Shown: piece by piece, positions 1 to 7,606 of the stretch
Layout: each line of letters begins with the position of its first letter
Numbering within the stretch: position 1 is the first letter of the stretch
From: Neisseria sp.
Lineage (GTDB): Bacteria; Pseudomonadota; Gammaproteobacteria; Burkholderiales; Neisseriaceae
Assembly: GCF_030527965.1 (NCBI RefSeq)
Contig: NZ_JAUMZU010000003.1
Span: forward strand, 1 to 64,000
DNA: 64,000 nucleotides
Direction of reading: 5' to 3'
Position numbers and translations under genes: made by a program
Notes under the pieces: model-generated
Told to the model about the DNA's origin: nothing
The model's input: only the letters and a program-made list of their open reading frames with translations
Database searches by the model: none

Positions 1-37
1 GTTCGGGCATTCGAATCCTATTCAGCTAAGGAATCTT

Positions 38-1060
38 TCATAACCAGTTCGGTTCAGGTTGCAATAGGATACCGAAACGATTTAATACCGTTTGTTGGAT
101 ATGATGGGAAAGTTCTGCTACGTTCTTTGCGGTGGCATGGCCTAGGTTTATCAGAACTAGGGCTTGCTTTTCGTGTACGGCCGCATCTCCGATGCGGTAA
201 CCTTTTAAACCGCATTGGTCGATTAACCAGCCGGCGGCTAACTTGGTAGTACCGTTGGGTTGAGGATAGTGGGGCATACTAGGGTATTTTTTTGTTAGTT
301 TTGCGGCCAATTCAGATGGAATCACCGGATTTTTAAAGAAGCTGCCGACATTGCCTAATATTTTCGGGTCAGGTAATTTTTGGGATCGAATTTGGCATAC
401 TGCGTCTGAAACATCCTTGGCTGTGGCTTGCTGTTTACCACAAAGTTTTTGAAGTACGGCAGCAAGATCGCCATAGTGGATATTCGGTTTGAATATGGAT
501 TTTAAAGCAAAAACGACTGATAAGATGACGTAACGGCCTTTACCTTGTTGTTTGAATATGCTTTCTCTGTAGTCGAAGCGGCATTCGGCATTGCTTAGTT
601 CTATGAATTGATTGGTTGTTAAGTCAAAGCAATGTACGGCATGGATGACATCTTTCACTTCGACGCCATACGCGCCGATGTTCTGTATCGGTGAGGCGCC
701 CACGGTGCCGGGAATCAAGCTTAAATTTTCTAAACCGCTTAGACCTGCATTTATCGTATGCAATACGAAGTCGTGCCATATTTCGCCGGCCTGAGCTTCG
801 ATATAAACGGTTTCGTTTTCTCGTTTTATTTCTCGTATGCCTTTGTTGGCCATTTTAACAACCAATCCTTCGTAATCTTGCATGAGAAGGATGTTACTGC
901 CGCCGCCGAGCCATAAAACGGTTTCGTGCTGGAAGCAGGGGAGTGTGCATAAATCGGGCAGGTCTGCTGCACTGGTTAATTCGATAAAATGGCGTGCGCG
1001 TGCGGGCAGGCCGAAAGTGTTGAAAGGTTTCAAATCGACATTATGCTGAATATTCATCAT
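38..1060 (-). CDS. murB: UDP-N-acetylenolpyruvoylglucosamine reductase MurB
   Basis: Reduces the enolpyruvyl group of UDP-GlcNAc-enolpyruvate to give UDP-MurNAc, the second committed step of peptidoglycan synthesis, in the cytoplasm with FAD and NADPH. The FAD-binding stretch WLGGGSNIL and the motif IPGTVGASPIQNIGAYG are visible, followed by the C-terminal domain with NVGSFFKNPV. I start it at the ATG at 1060, giving 340 residues, the usual length for the E. coli-type enzyme. That ATG overlaps the norM stop (ATGA), so the two are probably co-transcribed and translationally coupled. A longer in-frame opening upstream lies inside norM and is not used. Confidence 0.96.
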   Translation of the reverse strand: MMNIQHNVDLKPFNTFGLPARARHFIELTSAADLPDLCTLPCFQHETVLWLGGGSNILLMQDYEGLVVKMANKGIREIKRENETVYIEAQAGEIWHDFVLHTINAGLSGLENLSLIPGTVGASPIQNIGAYGVEVKDVIHAVHCFDLTTNQFIELSNAECRFDYRESIFKQQGKGRYVILSVVFALKSIFKPNIHYGDLAAVLQKLCGKQQATAKDVSDAVCQIRSQKLPDPKILGNVGSFFKNPVIPSELAAKLTKKYPSMPHYPQPNGTTKLAAGWLIDQCGLKGYRIGDAAVHEKQALVLINLGHATAKNVAELSHHIQQTVLNRFGILLQPEPNWL

Positions 1061-2430
1061 ATTGTGTTCCGTTGCGTGAGGGTACGGCTGTGCTTTTCCA
1101 AAAGCCATACTAAAATGATTGCGGCAGAGCTGAGAGAAACGATTAATGTGGCCCAAAATCCGTAAATACCCATGCCGATATTGGCCAGCAGATAGCCGGG
1201 CAGCAAGCCGAAGCCCCAGAATGCGATGCCGTGCACAATCATCGGCGCTTTGGTTATTTTGTAACCCCTTAGTGCATAAGATGCAATACATTGAGTGAAA
1301 TCAGCTAATTGGAATACGGCGGCGAAGAGTAATATGTTTGCTGCCAATGTGATTACACTCATATCTTTAGTATACATGCCTGCTAATGGGTAGCGTAATG
1401 TAATGAGGAGCGTTATTGTAAGGGCAGCCAATCCGAAACCGAGTATTAGGGATACGCCGGAGATATAGCGTGCTCGATTGGTTTGCCGCTTGCCGAGTGT
1501 ATAGCCTACCCTTACTGTTGTGGCGGCTCCGATTGCTTGTGGAATCATATAAATAATGCTGGTCAGGCTGATAACAATTTGTTGGGCTGCAACGTGATCT
1601 GCGCCGAATTTGGCGATGAGAAAAACGATAAATGAAAACAAGCTTACTTCTAGGAAAAAAGACAAGCCTATAGGCCAGCCTAAGCGCCAGATTTGTTTAA
1701 GAACGGTTGTATTAGGTTTCGAAAAGCTACCAGACAAACCGAATGGTTTGAAATAATTTTGTTTTTTGATATAGAGCCATAAGGTCGATGCATTAAACCA
1801 GAATACGATTGCAGAAGCTAAGCCGCAACCGGCACCGCCAAACACGGGCATGCCGAACTTGCCGTATACGAAAACGTAGTTAAGTGGAATGTTTAAGAAT
1901 AATGCGGCCCAACTTATCCACATGATTAGTTTGGGGCGGTTGAGGCTGGAAGCGTAGGCATGCAACGCGCGATGAAGCATGGCAGCAGGCATTGAGAGTG
2001 AAATAAAAAACAGATATTGCCCAAGCATGTTTTCCACATGTTCGGGCAAATTGAGATACCAGATAAAAAGCGGTGCTGAGACCATCAGTAAAACCATACC
2101 AATCAGGCCAAGCGCCATTCCGAACCATACCCCTTGTTTGCCTGTTTCTCCGACTTCGGTATGTTTTCCTGCTCCGAATAGTTGAGAAATCATCGGGTTG
2201 AGCGCGGTCATAATGCCAAGGAAGGTAATGTAGACGGTGGAGAATGCGGAGCTGCCTAAAGCCACTGCGGCCAAATCGTCTTTTCCGGCCGCGCCTGCCA
2301 TCACGGTATCGACGAAGCCTACGCCTACCGAGGCGATTTGTGCAAGCATCATCGGTAGTGCAAGGGCTGCTAGCAGTCGGGCTTCTTTCCCTAAAACCGC
2401 CCATGAATGGCGGTTGATGTCTAATAACAT
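1057..2430 (-). CDS. norM: MATE family multidrug efflux pump NorM
   Basis: Sodium- or proton-coupled antiporter of the MATE family in the inner membrane, exporting cationic drugs and dyes. The protein is about 457 residues with twelve predicted membrane segments. It opens with MLLDINRHSW and carries FVDTVMAGAAGKDDLAAVALG and ALHAYASSLNRP, which I recognise from neisserial NorM. I chose the ATG at 2430 because GGAA sits seven bases upstream and it matches the NorM N-terminus as I know it; an in-frame GTG at 2442 is weaker. It is the upstream partner of murB. An inverted uptake-sequence hairpin at 2451-2481 separates it from the previous gene. Confidence 0.93.
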   Translation of the reverse strand: MLLDINRHSWAVLGKEARLLAALALPMMLAQIASVGVGFVDTVMAGAAGKDDLAAVALGSSAFSTVYITFLGIMTALNPMISQLFGAGKHTEVGETGKQGVWFGMALGLIGMVLLMVSAPLFIWYLNLPEHVENMLGQYLFFISLSMPAAMLHRALHAYASSLNRPKLIMWISWAALFLNIPLNYVFVYGKFGMPVFGGAGCGLASAIVFWFNASTLWLYIKKQNYFKPFGLSGSFSKPNTTVLKQIWRLGWPIGLSFFLEVSLFSFIVFLIAKFGADHVAAQQIVISLTSIIYMIPQAIGAATTVRVGYTLGKRQTNRARYISGVSLILGFGLAALTITLLITLRYPLAGMYTKDMSVITLAANILLFAAVFQLADFTQCIASYALRGYKITKAPMIVHGIAFWGFGLLPGYLLANIGMGIYGFWATLIVSLSSAAIILVWLLEKHSRTLTQRNTI

Positions 2431-2450
2431 AAACGATTCCACTGCAAAAA

Positions 2451-2481
2451 TTTTCAGACAGGCATAATGCCTGTCTGAAAA
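2451..2481 (-). terminator. Uptake-sequence palindrome, terminator of the 2503-3045 gene
   Basis: Perfect 31-base palindrome with a one-base centre. The two TGCCTGTCTGAA words point away from each other. Read on the minus strand it is followed by five T, as expected of an intrinsic terminator for the upstream membrane-protein gene. Confidence 0.8.
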
Positions 2482-2502
2482 GCTTTGTTATCCGTAATTG
2501 AA

Positions 2503-3045
2503 TTATCGGCTGATTACAAACATGTAAAGCATTTCATCCATGAATACTCGGGCGATTTCTTTGTCTTCAAAATAACTTAGCAGAAGCTCGCGTCTTTCGG
2601 TTTGCCCTTCGTCATTTTTAAGTAGTACGACGATTTTACCCAGAGTGTAGTAATATTTTTCATGTTCTACATAGACATCCAAAACTTGATTCCACGGCAT
2701 GTCTTGCTGAATGTAAACTCGATTGTCATCTTCTTTGTAATCGTAGATGGCTGCGGCATGGGCGTCGTAATATAGCCAGCGCAGGCCGATTTTATCCATC
2801 ATAACCAATAGTCTCAGCCCGTCGGCTGCTTCACGATGTTTGCGGGCCGAGCGCCAGTTGGTAAAAGCAAAACACAGCAGAATCGTTAACAGGCCGAACA
2901 GCATGTATTTTTGCGGATGGCCGCCGCCGGCAAGAATGTTCAGCCCGACCAGTAACCACATCAAGCCGAAGCCGGTCGTGACTAAGCCGGATATCATTAC
3001 GGCGATGGTTTGGTGGTGGGTAAGAGGGTAGATTCGGGGAGACAT
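2503..3045 (-). CDS. Conserved neisserial membrane protein of unknown function
   Basis: I do not recognise a named family. About 180 residues. Two hydrophobic segments near residues 15-60 (TIAVMISGLVTTGFGLMWLL and MLFGLLTILLCFAF) probably span the inner membrane and form a hairpin. A cytoplasmic C-terminal domain of about 115 residues follows, rich in Tyr and acidic residues (YKEDDNRVYI, YFEDKEIARVFMDEML), with a PH-like or bPH-domain flavour that I cannot confirm. The start is taken as the ATG at 3045 (MSPRIYPL); a TTG at 3063 is in frame. No clear ribosome-binding site is seen for either. It stands alone between norM and the divergent gene at 3237. Confidence 0.7.
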   Translation of the reverse strand: MSPRIYPLTHHQTIAVMISGLVTTGFGLMWLLVGLNILAGGGHPQKYMLFGLLTILLCFAFTNWRSARKHREAADGLRLLVMMDKIGLRWLYYDAHAAAIYDYKEDDNRVYIQQDMPWNQVLDVYVEHEKYYYTLGKIVVLLKNDEGQTERRELLLSYFEDKEIARVFMDEMLYMFVISR

Positions 3046-3236
3046 AAAACAACAAAAAATCAAAACACGTTATCATAACCCATTACAATACATTAAGTGA
3101 AAATTTCGATGAATGGATAGGCTCTCAGACAACCGTTTGACCATTATTGTCGGAAGAAAGCAGCAAGTGTCTGTTCAGACAGGCATCTGTGTTGATAAAA
3201 GCGGCTACAATATCTAAAACTAAATGACAAACCATT

Positions 3237-3917
3237 ATGACCAATAACCTTACTCTTGTTTCCCTTTTTTTGATTGGCTTTTTTGGCGGCGGCCATTGCG
3301 TTGGTATGTGCGGGTCGCTTTCTTCCGCTTTCGCGTTGCAGCTGCCACCGCACATCAATCGCTTTTGGCTGATTTTATTGTTGAATTTGGGGCGAATTAC
3401 CAGCTATACGGTTATCGGTCTCTTGTTAGGAGCGTTGGGGCAAATCGGTATTTCGCTTGACCAGACCCGTTTGTTGCAAAACGGTTTGTTTCTTGCCGCG
3501 CATATTCTTTTGATATTACTGGGTTTGTATTTGGCAGGGCTATCGGGAATGGTGCGCCGAATCGAAGATTTTGGCCGGCCTGTATGGCGCCGACTCAATC
3601 CGGTATTGGGTCGATTGTTACCTATCAAAAGCATACCTGCTTGTTTCGGGGTCGGGCTGTTATGGGGTTGGTTGCCTTGCGGTTTGGTTTACAGCGCTTC
3701 GCTTTATGCCTTGGGGAGCGGAAATACCGCTCTGGGCGGCCTTTATATGCTGGCCTTTGCATTGGGAACTTTGCCTAATTTATTGGCGATGGGTTGGTTT
3801 GCCGCGCAGTTGAAAGGTTTGCTGCAAAAACGCAGTATCCGTTTGATTACCGGCCTATTGATTGCTGTTTGGGCGGTTTGGCAGCTGGTTTGGTTTATTT
3901 GGGCTAATATACATTGA
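3237..3917 (+). CDS. TauE/SafE- or DsbD_2-like membrane protein
   Basis: Polytopic inner-membrane protein of 226 residues with about six membrane segments. The first segment holds GFFGGGHCVGMCG and the fourth holds LLWGWLPCGLVYS. Paired membrane cysteines and glycines in these places are typical of the DsbD_2/UreH transmembrane family, linked to cytochrome maturation, electron transfer across the membrane or heavy-metal handling. I infer a thiol or metal transport role; the substrate cannot be read from sequence. The start ATG at 3237 gives the methionine directly before TNNLTLVSLF. It diverges from the minus-strand gene at 2503-3045, and no operon partner is evident. Confidence 0.75.
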   Translation: MTNNLTLVSLFLIGFFGGGHCVGMCGSLSSAFALQLPPHINRFWLILLLNLGRITSYTVIGLLLGALGQIGISLDQTRLLQNGLFLAAHILLILLGLYLAGLSGMVRRIEDFGRPVWRRLNPVLGRLLPIKSIPACFGVGLLWGWLPCGLVYSASLYALGSGNTALGGLYMLAFALGTLPNLLAMGWFAAQLKGLLQKRSIRLITGLLIAVWAVWQLVWFIWANIH

Positions 3918-4119
3918 ATTATTTGTTTCTAAGATAATAAATGTATGTTATGTGTATCCGAACTGAATCAGACTTGTATTTCAGATTGCTGAAACTTACC
4001 TAAACCCGTTTAAATTATCTTAAGATTAATATTTATTAACATAGAAAAGACTATGATTCTCAGCCGATAGTGCGTACAAACGCTACTATTTCATTATTAA
4101 ACGAATAGAAAGAAACATC

Positions 4120-4374
4120 ATGAAAAAATTAACTGCATTGATTTCTATGGCTTTGATTTCCGGTAGCCTGATGGCGGCTCCTATGCCTCCTGCCGAGCAA
4201 AACCATGAACCGGCCCAGCCTCAAGCTGCCAAGCCTATGAAACATGAAGCCGACAAGCCGATGAAAGAGCATAAACATCATGCTGCTCCGAAAAAAGCCA
4301 TGCACAAAAAAATGGTTAAGGCGAAGAAAGTGAAAAGACATCATGCTCCGCGCAAACATGCCATGGCTCGTTAA
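4120..4374 (+). CDS. Small secreted Lys/His-rich basic protein
   Basis: 84 residues. A signal peptide of about 19-20 residues (MKKLTALISMALISGSLMA) is followed by a mature part of about 64 residues made almost wholly of Lys, His, Ala, Pro and Met, with no aromatic residues. The composition recalls acid-shock (Asr-like) and histone H1-like periplasmic proteins and could bind metal or polyanions; I infer no precise function. AAAGAAA upstream of the ATG can serve as ribosome-binding site. It is followed by a 44-base palindromic terminator, so it is probably a single-gene transcript. Confidence 0.7.
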   Translation: MKKLTALISMALISGSLMAAPMPPAEQNHEPAQPQAAKPMKHEADKPMKEHKHHAAPKKAMHKKMVKAKKVKRHHAPRKHAMAR

Positions 4375-4409
4375 TCTTTAAATAGATTATTAATATTTCT
4401 AGATTTTTT

Positions 4410-4453
4410 AGCATCATGCCTGTCTGAAAATATTTTCAGACAGGCATGATGCT
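4410..4453 (+). terminator. 44-base uptake-sequence palindrome
   Basis: Perfect palindrome, AGCATCATGCC at its left arm, with two TGCCTGTCTGAA words facing inward. It is the likely terminator of the basic secreted protein gene. The symmetry extends eight bases beyond the uptake word on each side. Confidence 0.75.
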
Positions 4454-4589
4454 TTGCTATGGCTCGAATCATTTTAAGAGAATGTTTGCCTCTAAGGAAA
4501 AGCGGTGATTGAGCGTTTTTTACACATTGATGATATTGTTGCTTCGGCTTCATTTTCGTTACATGATCGGGTTTATTTTTCCTTGTCGC

Positions 4590-4618
4590 TTGGCTTTTTT
4601 TGATAAAGCCAATATAAT
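4590..4618 (+). promoter_or_regulatory. Sigma-70 promoter of the SRP RNA gene
   Basis: TTGGCT at 4590-4595 and a perfect TATAAT at 4613-4618, 17 bases apart. The start point would fall near 4625-4629, exactly where the RNA begins. Confidence 0.8.
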
Positions 4619-4628
4619 TCGCTTCCTA

Positions 4629-4727
4629 CGGCGGGTCTCCCTGCATGGTAATTCGGAGCAACGGGTCAGGAGCGGAAGCTAGCAGCCCACTCTGAAGCGT
4701 CAGTGCCAGGGGTTAGGCTCGCCGCCC
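4629..4727 (+). ncRNA. ffs: Signal recognition particle RNA (4.5S RNA)
   Basis: RNA scaffold of the bacterial signal recognition particle, which binds Ffh and targets membrane proteins. The diagnostic tetraloop hairpin is present: GGGTCAGGAGCGGAAGCTAG runs into CAGCCC at 4663-4687, with the GGAA tetraloop and the Ffh-binding symmetric and asymmetric loops around it. Arms at 4631-4646 (GCGGGTCTCCCTG) and 4703-4727 (CAGGGG, then GCTCGCCGCC) pair to close the rod. The length of about 99 bases matches the 4.5S class. A strong promoter lies just upstream and a palindromic terminator at 4738-4770. The ends are approximate. Confidence 0.93.
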
Positions 4728-4737
4728 TTATTTTATT

Positions 4738-4770
4738 AATGCCTGTCTGAAACGTTTTCAGACAGGCATT
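4738..4770 (+). terminator. Uptake-sequence hairpin terminator after ffs
   Basis: AATGCCTGTCTGAAA and its reverse complement separated by two bases, then TGGTTTT. Placed right after the SRP RNA and facing the convergent gene at 4799. Confidence 0.75.
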
Positions 4771-4798
4771 GGTTTTATCGGTGGTTTTGTTGGCATTG

Positions 4799-5302
4799 CT
4801 ATTCGGAAAACCAAGCCTCCAGCTGATTTAAATCTGCCGTCAATTCTTGGGCGTTTTCTCCGCCGAATGCCCGCCATGCAGCCAGATATTTGCTGCCGTT
4901 GAGCAGGGTTAATACGGGAATGCCGGCCATGGCCAAATCCATAAATTCTTGGCAGAACCCGCCGCCGTCGGCTTCCATGATGCCAAAACGGTTGATGACG
5001 GCCAAATCAGGAGGGTTGTCTTGTAATGCCAGCAGTTCGCTTGCAGCCAGCACCAGTTTGGATGGGTCGAGCCGGCACGATTCCGAATTGTTACCCAAAT
5101 CTTGAAATATGGGATACAGGCGGCCGCTTTCTATGGCGCGGATACATTTGTCTTTTTCTCCGTTTTCTTTGGTGTATTCTGCGGCAATCAATCCGCCCAC
5201 CCGCAGCCCTTTTGCTTGTAGGAGTCGGATAAACGCTTCCAGCGCGGCTTGGGCTTCTCGGCTGTCTGCTTCGTGTACGATGGCGGCGAGTCGGATATTC
5301 AT
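4799..5302 (-). CDS. DUF2478 family protein, linked to molybdenum cofactor genes
   Basis: 167 residues. It looks like the DUF2478 family: an N-terminal MNIRLAAIVHEADSREAQ beta strand and loop, a central CRLDPSKLVLAA, and a conserved NRFGIMEADGGGFCQEF motif in the C-terminal half. Members resemble small P-loop-fold NTPases that have lost the Walker A loop and are often found beside molybdate or molybdopterin genes. Here dtd, moeB and moaC follow upstream on the same strand, which fits that link. The biochemical role is unknown. The start ATG at 5302 has GAAAGAAA upstream. Confidence 0.75.
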   Translation of the reverse strand: MNIRLAAIVHEADSREAQAALEAFIRLLQAKGLRVGGLIAAEYTKENGEKDKCIRAIESGRLYPIFQDLGNNSESCRLDPSKLVLAASELLALQDNPPDLAVINRFGIMEADGGGFCQEFMDLAMAGIPVLTLLNGSKYLAAWRAFGGENAQELTADLNQLEAWFSE

Positions 5303-5395
5303 CGTATTTCTTTCATGATCAGGATTAATCGATTTTCGTTATAAGCCTGATGGGAAAGTTTGTCTATTGTGCCAAAGGCTTATGATATGAGCTGA

Positions 5396-5453
5396 TGCCT
5401 GTCTGAAAATAAAAGCATAGGATTGAACGGAAGTCGGACGTTTCAGACAGGCA
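5396..5453 (-). terminator. Uptake-sequence pair with long loop after dtd
   Basis: TGCCTGTCTGAA at 5396-5407 and its complement at 5442-5453, separated by 34 bases. The loop is much longer than in the other pairs, so termination here is less certain. Confidence 0.5.
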
Positions 5454-5459
5454 TGGTGC

Positions 5460-5921
5460 TTAGAGAATCTTTTGGGAATCCAATAAGATGGTAACAGGGC
5501 CGTCGTTGCATAAATCCACTTGCATATGTGTTTGAAAATGGCCGGTTTGTACTGCCAATCCTTGCTTGTGCAGCATATCGGCCACTTGGTCGTACCAATG
5601 CCGCGCCTGATCCGGTTTGGCTGCGTTGGAAAAGGAAGGGCGTCGCCCGTTGCGAGCATCGGCATAGAGGGTAAATTGCGATACCAATAAAACCGAGCCG
5701 CCGATATCTTTCAATGAGAGATTCAGTTTGTCATTGTCATCGGCAAAAATCCGCAAATTGGCGGTTTTTTCGGCAATATAGCGAGCATCGGCTTCTGTGT
5801 CGCTTTGACATACGCCGAGCAAAACCATCAATCCGGTCTGGATACTACCGACGGTTTCACGGTGGTTCTGCGTGATAACGTCTACACTGGCTCTGCTGAC
5901 TTTCTGAATGACCGCACGCAT
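5460..5921 (-). CDS. dtd: D-aminoacyl-tRNA deacylase Dtd
   Basis: Cleaves D-amino acids, and glycine mischarged on tRNA-Ala, from tRNAs as a proofreading step in the cytoplasm. The protein is 153 residues, close to the usual 145. It starts [13 protein letters not shown], and carries the catalytic SQFTLYAD stretch and the C-terminal NDGPVTI motif with its cross-subunit Gly-cisPro-type loop. The ATG at 5921 is preceded by AGGAGA. It lies ten bases after the moeB stop, so it is the third gene of a moaC-moeB-dtd run. Confidence 0.95.
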   Translation of the reverse strand: MRAVIQKVSRASVDVITQNHRETVGSIQTGLMVLLGVCQSDTEADARYIAEKTANLRIFADDNDKLNLSLKDIGGSVLLVSQFTLYADARNGRRPSFSNAAKPDQARHWYDQVADMLHKQGLAVQTGHFQTHMQVDLCNDGPVTILLDSQKIL

Positions 5922-5931
5922 CGACTGTCTC

Positions 5932-6684
5932 CTATCTGTGCTCTGTTCCGCAAACGCGGCAGGAAGGGTTTTTCTCAAAAGCAAAACGCTGCCATTCGTT
6001 GGTTAGCGCATTATAGACTAGCAGGCTGCTATGGGCCGGCGCTCCGATGCCGGTTAAAATTTTCAACGTTTCGGCGGCCTGAGTGCTGCCGATGATGCCG
6101 ACCAACGGCCCGAATACGCCAAAAACAGCGCAAGCGCCGTCGGAAGCGTTATCGCCGTCAAACAGGCAGGCATAGCAAGGAGCGTCAGGCAAATCCGGCC
6201 GATAAACCGCAAGCTGACCTTCAAAGCGAACGGCCGCACCGGAAACCAAGGGCGTCTTGGTGGCGACGCTGGCTCGATTAACCGCTAGTCGTGTCGCAAA
6301 ATTGTCGCAACAGTCGACAATCACATCAGCTTGCGCAGCCAATTCGTGCAAGCGCGTTTCAGACAGGCGTTCGTTGAAGGCGCTAATCCGAATGCGGTGA
6401 TTGATGGCAAGAAGGCGAGATCGGGTCGCTTCGACTTTTGCACGCCCAAGATCGGTTTCAGCAAAACAAACCTGGCGCTGCAGATTGGTTTCCGATACCG
6501 TGTCATCATCGGCGATGATGATGTGCCCGACACCCGCTGCCGCCAGATAAGGCAAAGCGGCGGAACCGAGTCCGCCGCAACCGACGACCAAAACTGTGGC
6601 CACCGAAATTTTTTCCTGCCCTTCAATACCGAGTTCGTCTAAAAGAATATGACGGCTGTAGCGCAGCAAATCATGGTCGTTCAT
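5932..6684 (-). CDS. moeB: Molybdopterin-synthase adenylyltransferase MoeB (ThiF/E1 family)
   Basis: Adenylates the C-terminal glycine of the small molybdopterin synthase subunit MoaD so that it can be thiolated. 250 residues. The ATP-binding loop [21 protein letters not shown] is near residue 35 and the Arg finger segment NLQRQVCF near 68. [13 protein letters not shown] follows, with two zinc-binding CxxC pairs, CYAC and CRVC. No rhodanese domain is fused. ThiF is the close alternative; the tight link with moaC favours MoeB. Its ATG shares one base with the moaC stop. Confidence 0.88.
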   Translation of the reverse strand: MNDHDLLRYSRHILLDELGIEGQEKISVATVLVVGCGGLGSAALPYLAAAGVGHIIIADDDTVSETNLQRQVCFAETDLGRAKVEATRSRLLAINHRIRISAFNERLSETRLHELAAQADVIVDCCDNFATRLAVNRASVATKTPLVSGAAVRFEGQLAVYRPDLPDAPCYACLFDGDNASDGACAVFGVFGPLVGIIGSTQAAETLKILTGIGAPAHSSLLVYNALTNEWQRFAFEKNPSCRVCGTEHR

Positions 6685-7187
6685 CAGAAAGTAATGCCTT
6701 CGTAGCTTTCTTCAAATGAAAAATCACCGCTTTTGCCGCCGGTTTTACTTTCCAAACGGATGTGTGTCATGCTCATAGTTTTGTCTGCGGCTTTGAGCAT
6801 GTCGTAAATGGTCAGCAGGGCCACGTTAACTCCGGTTAACGCCTCCATTTCCACACCGGTACCGGCTGTAGTGCTGGCCGTAACGGTGGCTTTGACCCGG
6901 CTGACATCTAAATCGATTTCAAAATCCACACGAACGTGGGTCAGCCCGATTTGATGGCAAAGCGGAATCAGCGAGCTGGTTTGCTTGGCACCTTGAATGG
7001 CCGCCACACGCGCCACACCTAGAACATCCCCTTTTTTAGCCGATCCCTCAGCCAGAATGCGTACTGCTTTTGGGCTCATATTGATATAACCGCTGGCGAC
7101 TGCCACCCGTTCGGTTGGCGTTTTATCTCCGATATTCACCATATGGGCTTCAGCGTTTTCGTTGAAATGAGTCAGTTCATCAAACAT
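6684..7187 (-). CDS. moaC: Cyclic pyranopterin monophosphate synthase MoaC
   Basis: Works with MoaA to convert a GTP-derived intermediate into cyclic pyranopterin monophosphate, the first isolable intermediate of the molybdenum cofactor. 167 residues, near the usual 160. Recognisable stretches are IPLCHQIGLTHV, GTGVEMEALTGVNVALLTIYDMLKA in two parts, and the C-terminal KTGGKSGD. It is the first gene of the moaC-moeB-dtd run and is transcribed away from pgaA. No clear promoter box was found upstream, where the sequence is AT-rich. Confidence 0.95.
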   Translation of the reverse strand: MFDELTHFNENAEAHMVNIGDKTPTERVAVASGYINMSPKAVRILAEGSAKKGDVLGVARVAAIQGAKQTSSLIPLCHQIGLTHVRVDFEIDLDVSRVKATVTASTTAGTGVEMEALTGVNVALLTIYDMLKAADKTMSMTHIRLESKTGGKSGDFSFEESYEGITF

Positions 7188-7606
7188 GATCTTTATCCTA
7201 ATTTGTAAATATTTTGAAATTTAATATGAATATTTAGCATAAAATTTAAGCATAATATTCTACTGGATTTTTGATAAGCCGCCTATGGCGTGGCAAACAA
7301 AACCAAGCCTTCTATGCCCTGATTTGCATTATGCTCTCACAACCTCAATGCAATTGTTGTATTTTTTACAAATCTAAAGTTCCGTTAAGCCTTGCCGTAG
7401 ACCGTTAAGGCGGCTTAACGCCCCTTTTATCTGTTGAGGCGATAATATATTTACGACATTTCAACTGAAATTGTTTCTTTTAAGCTAGAATGCACAAATA
7501 AATATTACTTAAATGCTTTAATAAAACAGCGTCGATTCGGCGCTTGTTTTGCATTTTAAAGGCGAACCCTAAGTTTATCCTGTTTCAAGAATTGGCCTTA
7601 TTACAT
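7188..7606. other. Intergenic region between moaC and pgaA
   Basis: 419 bases between divergent genes, AT-rich near moaC. It holds an inverted repeat, CGTTAAGCC at 7384-7392 and GGCTTAACG at 7412-7420, followed by CCCCTTTT. It must carry the pga promoter, but I find no convincing -35/-10 pair. An in-frame TTG at 7544 extends pgaA but has no ribosome-binding site. Confidence 0.5.

Noticed and set aside
1..37. TTCGAATC-containing start of the window as the end of a tRNA
   Set aside because: The flanking bases do not form a five-pair T stem, and no acceptor or CCA context is seen.
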